DNA from: an uncultured Clostridia bacterium
GTDB taxonomy: Bacteria; Bacillota; Clostridia; TANB77; CAG-508
DNA: 64,000 nt
Direction: 5' to 3'
NCBI GenBank assembly: GCA_947590905.1
Contig: CANQCU010000001.1
Location: 82,613 to 146,612, forward strand
Position numbers and translations under genes: made by a program. This document shows, piece by piece, positions 20,587 to 31,211 of the stretch. The notes beneath the pieces were generated by a model. It saw nothing but the letters and a program-made list of their open reading frames with translations, made no database searches and was not told the origin of the DNA. The first letter of the stretch is position 1. Every line of letters starts with the position of its first letter.

Positions 20587-21294
20587 TTATTCAACTATTG
20601 TTCCAATATCTTCACCTTTAACAACTTTTACGATGTTCTCAGGTTGTGCTATTGCAAATACTCTTAGTGGAATATTATTATCCATACATAATGATGTTGC
20701 TGTTGAATCCATTACTTTTAAATCTTTATTTAATATATCTAAATATGATATTTTATCATATTTAATAGCATTTTTATCAACTTTTGGATCTGCAGAATAT
20801 ACTCCATCTATTGTTTTTGCAAGTAATATTACCTCTGCATCAATTTCTGCTGCTCTAAGTGCTGCAGCTGTATCTGTTGTAAAATATGGGTTTCCTGTTC
20901 CACAAGAAAATATTACTACTCTTCCATGTTCTAAATGTTTAATTGCTTTTCTTTTTATGTATGGTTCTGCAATCTGTCTCATTTCGATTGCTGTTTGAAG
21001 TCTTGTTTTTACTCCTCTTGCTTCAAGTGTGTCTTGAAGTGCTAAACCATTCATTGCTGTTGCAAGCATTCCCATATAGTCAGAAGTTGTTCTTTCCATT
21101 TGGTGACCATATCTTCCTCTCCAGAAGTTTCCTCCACCAACTACTATTCCAACTTGTACTCCTAAATCTACTACTTTTTTTATCTCATCACATATTTTTC
21201 CTATTACATCTGCATATACTCCTGTTTTGTTGTCTCCTGCAAGTGCTTCTCCACTTAATTTTAATAAAATACGTTTGTATTTTACCTCGCTCAT
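20587..21294 (-). CDS. pyrH: Uridylate kinase
   Basis: 235 residues. Motifs: [30 protein letters not shown], and [28 protein letters not shown]. It phosphorylates UMP to UDP as a hexamer. GGAGG lies 4 nt upstream of the ATG at 21294. It is the first gene of the cluster running to rseP; structured repeat copy 3 lies upstream. Confidence 0.97.
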   Translation of the reverse strand: MSEVKYKRILLKLSGEALAGDNKTGVYADVIGKICDEIKKVVDLGVQVGIVVGGGNFWRGRYGHQMERTTSDYMGMLATAMNGLALQDTLEARGVKTRLQTAIEMRQIAEPYIKRKAIKHLEHGRVVIFSCGTGNPYFTTDTAAALRAAEIDAEVILLAKTIDGVYSADPKVDKNAIKYDKISYLDILNKDLKVMDSTATSLCMDNNIPLRVFAIAQPENIVKVVKGEDIGTIVE

Positions 21295-21426
21295 TTTAAC
21301 CTCCGTTCAGGATACTTTTTTAAGTCTCCAAATTTTAAATTAAACCTTTATTATTGTACCACATTTTACCTATGTTTTGTCAATTTTTTTGAAATTTATA
21401 TTAAAATTTATGTTATTTTTCTATAG

Positions 21427-21566
21427 ACCCAAATATATTTTTTATTTTTTTATCTGCGTAAGCGACCAAACGTAGCGAAGCGAAGTGCGAAATGGAGCAA
21501 TTTACATATATATTTTTATTGGAAATTGCGACAGCAAAGATATAAAAATAAAAAATATATTTGGGT
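21427..21566 (+). repeat. Long-arm palindromic structured repeat, copy 3
   Basis: 29-nt arms (21427-21455 and 21538-21566) pair with a single mismatch; their sequence (ACCCAAATATATTTTTTATT...) is unique to this locus. The core matches the others (CTGCGTAAGCGACCAAACGTAGC...). The inner stem is GCAATTT / AAATTGC. The right arm ends 10 nt from the nadD stop codon. Confidence 0.9.
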
Positions 21567-21576
21567 TTTAGTTATT

Positions 21577-22164
21577 CTAGCTAAACAGTTTATTTTCCAT
21601 TATATACTCATATACTTCTTCTAAAACTAAGTTCTTAAAGTCTGTATTTTTCTCCTTTAAATTTTTTCTAAATTTACTAGAACTACTTGTATTGTGCTCT
21701 TTGTTTTTTATAATTGCAATATTATTGCAATCTAAGTCCATTTCTTTAATATATTTATTTATATTGATATTTTCTCTATCTAAAATTATGTATTTGTATT
21801 TTTTTGTAAGTGTTTTATATTCCTTCCAACTTGTAATTTTTACAAAATTGTCTGCTCCCATTATAAAATATATATTATCGTTAGGATATTTTTTCTCTAT
21901 TATTCTAAATATATCAATAGCATATACTTTTTCTTTGATATTTTTTTCTAAATCGGATATTTCTATTCGTTCTTCTCCTGTACTTGCAATTTTTAGCATA
22001 TTGAACCTATCTTTAAAAGGTAAAAGATCTTTTTTTTCGTAAAAATCTCCTATTGGAACAAATATTACTTTATCTAGTTTACATTCTTTTAATGCTTTTT
22101 TTGCAAGATTTATATGTGCTATTGTTGGTGGACTAAATGAACCTCCAAAAAAACCTATATTCAT
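21577..22164 (-). CDS. nadD: Nicotinate-nucleotide adenylyltransferase
   Basis: 195 residues. The nucleotidyltransferase motif GFFGGSFSPPTIAHINLAKKAL is at the N-terminus. IYFIMGADNFVKITSWKEYK is typical of NadD, and SSSKFRKNL near the end corresponds to the SSTxIR region in altered form. It makes NaAD from nicotinate mononucleotide. It overlaps the tmk stop by 4 nt, suggesting translational coupling. Confidence 0.93.
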   Translation of the reverse strand: MNIGFFGGSFSPPTIAHINLAKKALKECKLDKVIFVPIGDFYEKKDLLPFKDRFNMLKIASTGEERIEISDLEKNIKEKVYAIDIFRIIEKKYPNDNIYFIMGADNFVKITSWKEYKTLTKKYKYIILDRENININKYIKEMDLDCNNIAIIKNKEHNTSSSSKFRKNLKEKNTDFKNLVLEEVYEYIMENKLFS

Positions 22165-22832
22165 AATATTTCCTTTACTACTTTAAAAATTTCCTCTGAT
22201 ATTTCTTCTCTTGTTCTTATTTCTCCATTATTTATACAGTTTATTTCACACCAGTTATAATCTTTTGCTACTTTGCATGCTGCATTATAACTATCTTGGA
22301 TGTGATTTTTACTTCTTTCATGTATATCTTTCTTTTCTTCTCCACTAAATTTATTTTTTCTATGTTCTATTAATTTTAAAGCATATTCTGGTGGCATATT
22401 TAAGAAGAATACTTTTGTTGGCATAGGAATTTTATATATATTAAATTCTAGATCATAAAGCCAGTTTAAAAATTTTTTTCTTTCTTCTTCATCTTTTATT
22501 TTTCCTGCTTGGTGTACCATGTTGGCTGTTGTATATCTATCTGCAAGTATTAGTCCTCCATTTTCATAGTATTCTTCTAAATCTTTTTTATAGGTTGCAT
22601 ATCTATCTGCTGCATAAAATGTTGATGCAATATATGGACTTATTTCTTGTGCATCATTTCCAAACTCTCCTGACAAATACATTTTTACTAAACTTGATGA
22701 TTCAGAATCATAATTTGGGAAACTTACTTTCCTATAATCTATGTTTTCCTCTTTTAGTTTATTTTCTAATAATTCCATTTGTGTTTGTTTTCCACTTCCA
22801 TCAGTTCCATCTATTACTATTAATTTTCCCAT
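22161..22832 (-). CDS. tmk: Thymidylate kinase family protein
   Basis: 223 residues. The P-loop is IDGTDGSGKQTQMELL at residues 6-20. DRY and YENGGLILADRYTTANMVHQAGK are the family's substrate-binding region, and the LID region has EHRKNKFSGEEKKD. It phosphorylates dTMP to dTDP. An AAGGAAGG-type ribosome binding site precedes the ATG. It overlaps nadD downstream. Confidence 0.9.
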   Translation of the reverse strand: MGKLIVIDGTDGSGKQTQMELLENKLKEENIDYRKVSFPNYDSESSSLVKMYLSGEFGNDAQEISPYIASTFYAADRYATYKKDLEEYYENGGLILADRYTTANMVHQAGKIKDEEERKKFLNWLYDLEFNIYKIPMPTKVFFLNMPPEYALKLIEHRKNKFSGEEKKDIHERSKNHIQDSYNAACKVAKDYNWCEINCINNGEIRTREEISEEIFKVVKEIL

Positions 22833-22938
22833 ATTTTATCCTTCCTTTTAATATAATTTAAAATAAATATAATTCGTATATTATTTACTAAATCTTCAGA
22901 GATTAATTTTATTTTTTATCTTCCTCTATTACCAAATA

Positions 22939-22979
22939 CAGTACATATACATCATTTTGTAAACAATGTATATGTACTG
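22939..22979 (-). terminator. Hairpin after metG
   Basis: A perfect 14-bp stem CAGTACATATACAT / ATGTATATGTACTG begins 13 nt after the metG stop. It has no strong T tract, so it may be a terminator or a 3'-end stabilising hairpin. Confidence 0.5.
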
Positions 22980-22991
22980 CATAATACTATC

Positions 22992-24596
<1,605 letters not shown>

Positions 24597-24610
24597 TTAA
24601 ATAAAAATGA

Positions 24611-24949
24611 TTATATTTTGCTCCAAAACCAATCTAGGCTATTGTCTATGCTTTTCTTATTTCTATGTTTTGCTTCTATATCATCTATCCATAGATATGC
24701 TATATATGTTATAAGAACAAATCCAAAGTCCAATATCATTGAAGTTGAAAGCACTTGTTTATATTGTCCATAAACATCTGCAAATCCGAATAATTGTACT
24801 GTATGCATTACAAGTAGTATTATACATAATATTAAGGCTATCGCTGGAATAATAGCTCTTTTTAATTCATGTCCTAAAAATATTGCACAAATTATAGCTG
24901 TTAAGCATAAAGTAGCTACTAGTGGTTGTGTTAAATTTATTACAGGCAT
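24611..24949 (-). CDS. Small membrane protein of unknown function
   Basis: 112 residues with three or four membrane helices (about residues 8-27, 31-52 and 68-90) and a short basic tail rich in Asn/Lys. GGGAGGTGT precedes the ATG. It lies between glgP and metG on the same strand. I do not recognise the family. Confidence 0.6.
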   Translation of the reverse strand: MPVINLTQPLVATLCLTAIICAIFLGHELKRAIIPAIALILCIILLVMHTVQLFGFADVYGQYKQVLSTSMILDFGFVLITYIAYLWIDDIEAKHRNKKSIDNSLDWFWSKI

Positions 24950-25088
24950 AACTTACACCTCCCTTTTCTTTTGTTGCTTTAATTTATGTATTTATTTTCT
25001 TAATCCTAGTCTATATTATATATTTTTTACCATATATTTTGCAATAGTTTTATATGATTTTTATTATTTTTTTAAAATCATTCTATTT

Positions 25089-27767
25089 CTAATTATTAAC
25101 AATATTTTCTTCTTGTTTTTCAGCTTGTTGTTCTTCTTCTTCTGCTTGTGCTTCTTGTTTTTCTATTTTTTCTATTTTTTCTTGCTCTGCTTTTGCTTCT
25201 TCTTGCATCTCAGAAGTTATCCATTTAACTAGATTTAGATTTTGATTATCTAGTATCATTTCATGCTTTGGCATTATTCTAAATGTATATCCGTAGTTTC
25301 CTCCTGTTGATAAAGCAATTTTAGCTTTGTATTCATTACTATCTTTTGCTACTTTTTCCATCTCTGTTACTTTTATATCTTCTAGTCTTCCATTATCTAG
25401 TACCTTTCCTGAGTATGCTTGAACAGAAATGTATTTCTCATCTATATTTTGAAGATCTACTTTGCATCTTACTTCTATGTTATTTCCTGCATCTATTGTA
25501 ACATTATTAAGATTATTTAATTGTACTATTTTTATTCCATCCCATCTATTTTTTAACTCATCAAGCCATTCATTGTATCTTATAACATTTTCCAAGTCCG
25601 TATAATATTTGTTATATAGATTGCATAATGGTAAATAGAGGTTTTCTAAATAATCTACAAGCATTCTTGCTGTACTATATTTTCCACCTGTTGATATTAT
25701 AGAGTTTTTCATTATTTTAATCCATGTCTTTGAGAAATTTTCTTCTTCTGCTTTGTCATAATAAGCTGGTATAATTTTATTTTCTAGTGTATCATAAATA
25801 CTTTCACAATCTTCATTGTCCTGTATTTCATATGAATCATAATCTTTATTTTTTCCGATTATCCAACCATTTTCCTTGTTATATCCTTCTACCCACCATC
25901 CGTCAAGTATTGAGAAGTTTATAACTCCGTTTACAGAAGCCTTTTGTCCACTAGTTCCTGATGCTTCCATTGGTCTTCTTGGGTTGTTTAACCATACATC
26001 AACACCACTTATTAAGTATCTTGACATTGCTATGTCGTAATCTTCTAAGAAGAATATTTTTCCTTTAAATTGTGGTTTCATTGATATTTCATGTATTTGT
26101 CTAATTAAATCTTGTCCTTCTATATCTCTTGGATGTGCCTTACCTGCAAATATAATTTGCACTGGTCTATTTGTATTATTTAATATTTCTGTTATTCTTT
26201 CTAAGTCTCTAAATATTAATGTTCCTCTTTTATAAGTTGCAAATCTTCTTGCAAATCCTATTGTCAATTTATCTGGGCTTAATTGAGATACTATATCCAT
26301 AATATCGTCATATCTCATTCCATTTCTTCTAAGTCTATTTATTGTATTTTCTCTAACAAGTTTCATTAATTTAACTTTTCTTTGATAATGTGCTTCCCAT
26401 AGTTCTTTATCTGGAATATTGTTTATTCTATTCCAAGTGCTATCTAAGTATATATTATCTTGCCAATATGGTGCTAAATATTTATTATATAATTCTTTTA
26501 TTGAAGGTGCAAGCCATGAGCAAGTATGTATTCCGTTTGTTACATATGTTATTGGAGATTCATTTGCAGAAATATTTGGCCATACATCACTAAATAACTC
26601 TCTTGAAACTCCTCCATGTAGTTTACTAACTCCATTTTTCTTTCCTGAGAATTTAAGTGCAAATATACCCATATTGAAACCTGATTCCATCTCTTCTTTT
26701 GGATTCATTCCAAGTCTTAAAAATTCTTCTCTTTCTATTCCAAGTCTTGGCCAGAAGTTTTTGAAGTATTTTTCCATAAGTTCTACTGGGAAAATATCAT
26801 TTCCTGCTGGTACTGGTGTATGTGTTGTAAATACTGTTTTTGAGCTTACTATTGTCATTGCATTTCTAAATGAAACTTTCTTTTCTTCTACTAAAGCTCT
26901 GGCAAGTTCAAGTATTAAAAATGCTGAGTGTCCCTCATTCATATGATAAATTGTAGGAGTTAAATTTAAACTATTTAAAAGGTGTGTTCCTGCCATACCA
27001 AGTACAATCTCTTGTCTTATTCTTGTCTCTTGATCTCCACCATATAAATATTTTGTTATCTCTCTAAAGTCTTGATCTACATTTTCATCTATATCAGAAT
27101 CTAATAAGTATAATTTTACTCTTCCTACGTTTACTTGCCATACTTTTAAATATAGTCTTTTTCTTTGTATTCTTGATTCTATTATTAAATCATTTCCCAT
27201 TTCATCTTTTACTGTGTGTATAGGAAGATCATCTAATTCTATATCTCTGTATACATTTTCTTGTCTTCCAGCACCATTTATTACTTGATGGAAATATCCT
27301 TTTTTATATAAAAGTCCTACGCCAACAAGAGGAATACCTAAGTCACTTGCAGATTTTAAATGATCTCCTGAAAGTATTCCAAGTCCTCCTGAATATATTT
27401 GCATTATTTCATCTAAACCATATTCAGCAGAGAAGTATGCAATTAAATCATTTTTATTTTCTGGATGTTTTTTAGAAAAATATGTAGTTTTACTATCCAT
27501 ATATGCATTAAAATTTCCCACTATTCTATCATATTCTTTTAAGAAATCAGGATTTTTTGCATATTCTTCTAATTTTTCTTGTGGTACTAATTTTAAGAAT
27601 TTAACTGGGTTTTTTCCAATATTTTCCCATAAATCTATATCTATCATTTTAAACAATTTAAGAAAATCAGAATTCCACGACCACCAAAGATTATTTGCAA
27701 TAACTGAAAGCTTTTCTATCCTTTTTGGTAATTGTGGATTTACTGTAATTTTATTGAACAAATACAT
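25089..27767 (-). CDS. glgP: Alpha-glucan (glycogen) phosphorylase
   Basis: 892 residues. Residues 10-110 are the DUF3417 domain (LSVIANNLWWSWNSDFLKLFK) of the Thermotoga-type GT35 phosphorylases. Then come YFSAEYGLDEIMQIYSGGLG, KPYFxxH-like FTTHTPVPAGNDIF, and the PLP region EASGTSGQKASVNG with LDGWWVEGY. The C-terminal 40 residues are a Glu/Gln/Lys coiled-coil tail not needed for catalysis. It releases glucose-1-phosphate from glycogen and fits with the GH57 and GH13 genes nearby. Confidence 0.93.
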   Translation of the reverse strand: MYLFNKITVNPQLPKRIEKLSVIANNLWWSWNSDFLKLFKMIDIDLWENIGKNPVKFLKLVPQEKLEEYAKNPDFLKEYDRIVGNFNAYMDSKTTYFSKKHPENKNDLIAYFSAEYGLDEIMQIYSGGLGILSGDHLKSASDLGIPLVGVGLLYKKGYFHQVINGAGRQENVYRDIELDDLPIHTVKDEMGNDLIIESRIQRKRLYLKVWQVNVGRVKLYLLDSDIDENVDQDFREITKYLYGGDQETRIRQEIVLGMAGTHLLNSLNLTPTIYHMNEGHSAFLILELARALVEEKKVSFRNAMTIVSSKTVFTTHTPVPAGNDIFPVELMEKYFKNFWPRLGIEREEFLRLGMNPKEEMESGFNMGIFALKFSGKKNGVSKLHGGVSRELFSDVWPNISANESPITYVTNGIHTCSWLAPSIKELYNKYLAPYWQDNIYLDSTWNRINNIPDKELWEAHYQRKVKLMKLVRENTINRLRRNGMRYDDIMDIVSQLSPDKLTIGFARRFATYKRGTLIFRDLERITEILNNTNRPVQIIFAGKAHPRDIEGQDLIRQIHEISMKPQFKGKIFFLEDYDIAMSRYLISGVDVWLNNPRRPMEASGTSGQKASVNGVINFSILDGWWVEGYNKENGWIIGKNKDYDSYEIQDNEDCESIYDTLENKIIPAYYDKAEEENFSKTWIKIMKNSIISTGGKYSTARMLVDYLENLYLPLCNLYNKYYTDLENVIRYNEWLDELKNRWDGIKIVQLNNLNNVTIDAGNNIEVRCKVDLQNIDEKYISVQAYSGKVLDNGRLEDIKVTEMEKVAKDSNEYKAKIALSTGGNYGYTFRIMPKHEMILDNQNLNLVKWITSEMQEEAKAEQEKIEKIEKQEAQAEEEEQQAEKQEENIVNN

Positions 27768-27845
27768 AAAATTTTCCTCCCTTGTATATTAAAAAAATCT
27801 TTTGTAATCAATATATTTATTATCTATTAAAATGGGAAAAAAGTC

Positions 27846-27880
27846 AATAAAAAATCTCACATTTTATTGTGAGATTTTCT
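27846..27880 (-). terminator. Intrinsic terminator after the LCP gene
   Basis: A 10-bp stem AAAATCTCAC / GTGAGATTTT, followed on the minus strand by TTTTTTATTG. It lies about 65 nt after the LCP stop. Confidence 0.8.
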
Positions 27881-27943
27881 TAAATTTTTATTTTTATTAT
27901 TATTTTATTTTTTTAAGTCTTTTACTCCGATTAAAAGATCGTT

Positions 27944-29030
27944 TTATTTAATGCCTGTTTTGTTAATAAGAGTATTGCTTATATTCTTTACAGTACTTGA
28001 TACTTCGTATTCTTCATCATTAAATAAAAATGCATGTAAAGCTTGTACCTGTTCTTCTAGATTTTTTGGAACTCCATACCAAACATCTCCTGGTTGCCAT
28101 CCCTTAGTTTCTGGCCATCCCATAGTATCATTCTCTATATCTACTTCGTATGAACCTACTTGTGATAATAGTGATAATAATTGTCCTGACTCTATGTTTG
28201 TTGATATCTCTCTAAGTACAGTATCTGCTAATTTATTTAATTGTGCTATATTCATTTTTTTAACTTTTTCAAAAGCTTTTCCAAGGACTTCTCTTTGTCT
28301 ATCAGTTCTCTCCCAGTCACCACCTGATGTATATCTTATTCTTGAATAGGATACTGCTTGTACTCCGTCTAAATGTTGTACTCCTGTTTTGTCTATATGA
28401 CTAGATTTATGTCCTGTAACTTTGTTTACTTCATCTATATATTGATTTATCCATTTTTTTTCTGCTGAATCAACATCTATATCTACTCCACCAACTGCAT
28501 CTACAACATCTACAACAACATTAAAGTTTACTGCAACATAATCAGTAATGCTTAAATCTAAATTAGTATTAAGTGCACTTAATGAAAGTTTTGCTCCTCC
28601 TTTAGAAAAAGCATGTGTTATTTTATCAAAACTACTTCCTATTTTTAAGTAAGTATCTCTATATACGGAAGCTATTTTTACTTTTTTAGTATCTTGGTTT
28701 ATGCTAACTATCATTATACTATCGCTCAATGTATTTTCATAACTATTTTTTCTAGAATCAACTCCAAATAGAGCGATATTAAAATAACCGGTGAGCATTT
28801 CTTTGTTTTACTTCTTCATTTATTTCAATCTCATTTTTATCCATTTTATCAATATTTAAAAGTGAATATTTGCTATATGCATATCCTACAATTATTCCAG
28901 CTAAAATAACAATAAGAGTAATAAGTATTATTACTATTTTTAAAAATATATGTTTTTTCTTTTTCTTTTTTTTACTTTTTTTATTTCTTTTTGCTTCTAA
29001 ATCTTCTTCTTTCATTCGTTTATCACTCAT
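27944..29030 (-). CDS. LytR-CpsA-Psr family protein, with a CGG +1 frame change
   Basis: About 361 residues: a Lys-rich cytoplasmic N-terminus, one membrane helix near residues 30-52, then the extracellular LCP domain. Key motifs are FGVDSRKNSYENTLSDSIMIVSI, VYRDTYLKI with the conserved Arg, and GVQHLDGVQAVSYSRIRYTSGGDWERTDRQREV. The frame breaks at C28790 (GCT CAC C GGT TAT TTT), and skipping it gives HGYFNIALFGVDSR. LCP enzymes attach phosphate-linked wall polymers to peptidoglycan. It stands alone between glgP and pfkA. Confidence 0.92.
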
Positions 29031-29198
29031 TGATAGCCTCCTCTATTTTCCCTTATAACATCTATTATTAAATTATATACTACCTTTTTACAAAAATCAA
29101 CAAAATACACATAATTTTTACATTAGACTTTATCAGGTAATAATCTTTAATATTATCTTATAATAACTTAACTATTTAAACTATTATTACTTACTATT

Positions 29199-30332
29199 TT
29201 AGTCTCCTAATGCAATTCCAATATCTCTTGCTGTTTTTACTAAGTCATCATCCATTGTTACTCTTCTTAAATTGCTTTCTTTTGTATTTCCTGAAACAGC
29301 ACCTATTTTTTTATTTTTTCCAACTACTTTTTCTAATGGAACTGAATCTAATTTTCCATTTTTTAATACTGTAAGTACTCCGAATTTTCCTTCTAATGCA
29401 AGTTCCATTGCCTTTGCTCCGTATTTTGTTGAAAGTACTCTATCATAAGCTGTTGGAGTTCCTCCTCTTTGCATATATCCTAATGTTGTATTTCTTGCCT
29501 CTAAACCTGTTAACTTTTGAAGTTCTATAGCAACTTTTTCTCCTATTCCACCAAGTTTTGTATTGTCTACTCCTGTTCCATTGTCTCTTACAGACTTTAC
29601 ACTTATTTCTCCATCTTTTGGCATAGCTCCTTCTGCAACAACTACTAAACTAAATCTTTTTCCTTTTTTTATTCTTTCTTTTATCTTTGCTGCTACCTTT
29701 TTTAAATCAAAAGGTATTTCTGGAATTAATGCAACATCTCCACCACCTGCTATTGCAGATTCTAGTGCAATCCATCCTGCATATCTTCCCATTACCTCTA
29801 ATACCATTATTCTGTGATGTGTTTCTCCTGTTGAGTGTAGTCTGTCTAATGCTTCTGTTGCTACTGATACTGCTGTGTTATATCCGAATGTGACATCTGT
29901 ACAAGCTACATCATTATCTATTGTTTTAGGAACACCTATTATATTTAATCCTTTTAAATATAAATCTCTTGCAGATTTTTGCGTTCCATCTCCTCCAAGT
30001 GTAAATATACAATCGAATTTATCTTTTTTTACATTTTCTACACATTTATCTGATAAGTCTTTATATACTATCTCTCCGTTTTCCTCTACTTTATAATTAA
30101 ATACATTAGCATTTGTTGAAGAACCTATTATTGACCCACCTTTATATATAATTCCTGAAGCGTTTGAATATGAATCAAGTTCTATATAATTATTTTCAAG
30201 TAATCCTTTATATCCTTCTATTACTCCATAACATTTTACTCCATTATTTTCTGCTGTTTTTACAATTCCTCTTATAACTGCATTAAATCCTGAAACATCT
30301 CCTCCATTTGCTAAAATTGCAACTTTTTTCAT
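29199..30332 (-). CDS. pfkA: 6-phosphofructokinase, mixed-signature PfkA family
   Basis: 377 residues from the ATG at 30332, which has GGAAGG upstream. Motifs: NGGDVSGFNAVIRG, LGGDGTQKSA and PKTIDNDVACTDVTFGYNTA. Known family rules place Gly at the GGDG site with ATP users and Lys in PKTIDND with pyrophosphate users. This protein has both, as in the group III mixed-substrate enzymes. The phosphoryl donor therefore cannot be settled by sequence alone. It catalyses fructose-6-phosphate phosphorylation in glycolysis. Confidence 0.92.
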   Translation of the reverse strand: MKKVAILANGGDVSGFNAVIRGIVKTAENNGVKCYGVIEGYKGLLENNYIELDSYSNASGIIYKGGSIIGSSTNANVFNYKVEENGEIVYKDLSDKCVENVKKDKFDCIFTLGGDGTQKSARDLYLKGLNIIGVPKTIDNDVACTDVTFGYNTAVSVATEALDRLHSTGETHHRIMVLEVMGRYAGWIALESAIAGGGDVALIPEIPFDLKKVAAKIKERIKKGKRFSLVVVAEGAMPKDGEISVKSVRDNGTGVDNTKLGGIGEKVAIELQKLTGLEARNTTLGYMQRGGTPTAYDRVLSTKYGAKAMELALEGKFGVLTVLKNGKLDSVPLEKVVGKNKKIGAVSGNTKESNLRRVTMDDDLVKTARDIGIALGD

Positions 30333-30420
30333 ATTTATTCCTTCCTTTCTTATGTTTTTTTGCATAGTATTATTATATCAATAATTTATATAATTACAAG
30401 TTTTTTTAATAATTTTATGT

Positions 30421-30463
30421 TAAAAAACGCCAGGGGCCTAATAAATAGGCCCCTGGCGTTTTA
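30421..30463 (-). terminator. GC-rich intrinsic terminator after the 30473 gene
   Basis: A 14-15 bp stem AACGCCAGGGGCCTA / TAGGCCCCTGGCGTT with a short loop, followed on the minus strand by TTTTTTA. It is far richer in G and C than any other terminator here, matching the atypical composition of the gene it ends. Confidence 0.88.
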
Positions 30464-30472
30464 GCAAATTAT

Positions 30473-30970
30473 TTACAGGATTACGATTTCGAGCTGACTT
30501 CTCGCTGGGTTTAAACTTATGCCATAGCCAGAGATGTTCATCGATTTGAACTCTTCACATACCTTGGGCAGAATACGCTGAGGGAACAGCACTTCCTCAA
30601 ACTTTGAAATTGCTTTCGCAGTTTCAGGACATTTGTATTCAGCATCCACGCCGGCACAGCAATTTCCAAAACTGCTGTTGTAAAGGTATGGGCCATAGCA
30701 GTTATGTGCGGAGAAATACCTTCCTTCATTTCCGGAAAGCATAACATAGCAATCCAACTGATTCGGAAAGGTAGTCTCATTAATCTTGACCTTGCAAATG
30801 GGTTTTTCGAGAGAAGATGCCTCCACGATATCCAATATCATAGATATCATATACCTCTCGGGCGTCCTCTCGATTTCTCTTTCTTCGGCTTTTGCGCCTT
30901 CTAGAGATTGCTTAGCTTGTGCCAGCTTGATTTGGCTTAGCACTTGCCGGGCTCTGTTTTTTAAATCCAT
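30473..30970 (-). CDS. Hypothetical protein of atypical composition (165 aa)
   Basis: I do not recognise this protein. It has a helical basic N-terminus (about residues 1-45, KNRARQVLSQIKLAQAK), then a mixed domain with five cysteines in the middle (CKV, DCYV, HNCYG, GNCCAG, YKCPE) and a hydrophobic end. A strong GGAAGGAG site precedes the ATG. The codons are visibly more GC-rich than those of the neighbours. It has an in-frame CGG at 30949-30947 which must be Arg for the ORF to continue; a +1 step would stop within two codons. With the next two genes it forms a foreign-looking block. Confidence 0.65.
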   Translation of the reverse strand: MDLKNRARQVLSQIKLAQAKQSLEGAKAEEREIERTPERYMISMILDIVEASSLEKPICKVKINETTFPNQLDCYVMLSGNEGRYFSAHNCYGPYLYNSSFGNCCAGVDAEYKCPETAKAISKFEEVLFPQRILPKVCEEFKSMNISGYGISLNPARSQLEIVIL

Positions 30971-31130
30971 TTAACCAGGGCTCCTTCCTGTTTGAAAAAA
31001 TTTGCTTCTTCCTAAAAAGAAGTATAATTTTATTTTAGCACTTTTTATTTAATTTTTCAATATTTTTACTTTTTTTTACGATTAAAATGTGACTTTTTTG
31101 TTCCGAAAATTTCGAAGAAATTCCTATTAG

Positions 31131-31170
31131 ATAAAAAGATAACTATCTAGAAAATTCCTAGATAGTTATC
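31131..31170 (-). terminator. Intrinsic terminator after the GH13 gene
   Basis: A 13-bp perfect stem GATAACTATCTAG / CTAGATAGTTATC, followed on the minus strand by TTTTTAT. It lies about 40 nt after the GH13 stop. Confidence 0.85.
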
Positions 31171-31211
31171 GGTAATCTAAAAATTGGATACTTTCCGTTT
31201 CTGTATAATAC

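Noticed and set aside
31097..31138. Possible third repeat family (TTGTTCCGAAAATTTC near 31100 and TTGCTCCGGAAATTTCC near 51848)
   Set aside because: The similarity is short and broken; too weak to claim a family.
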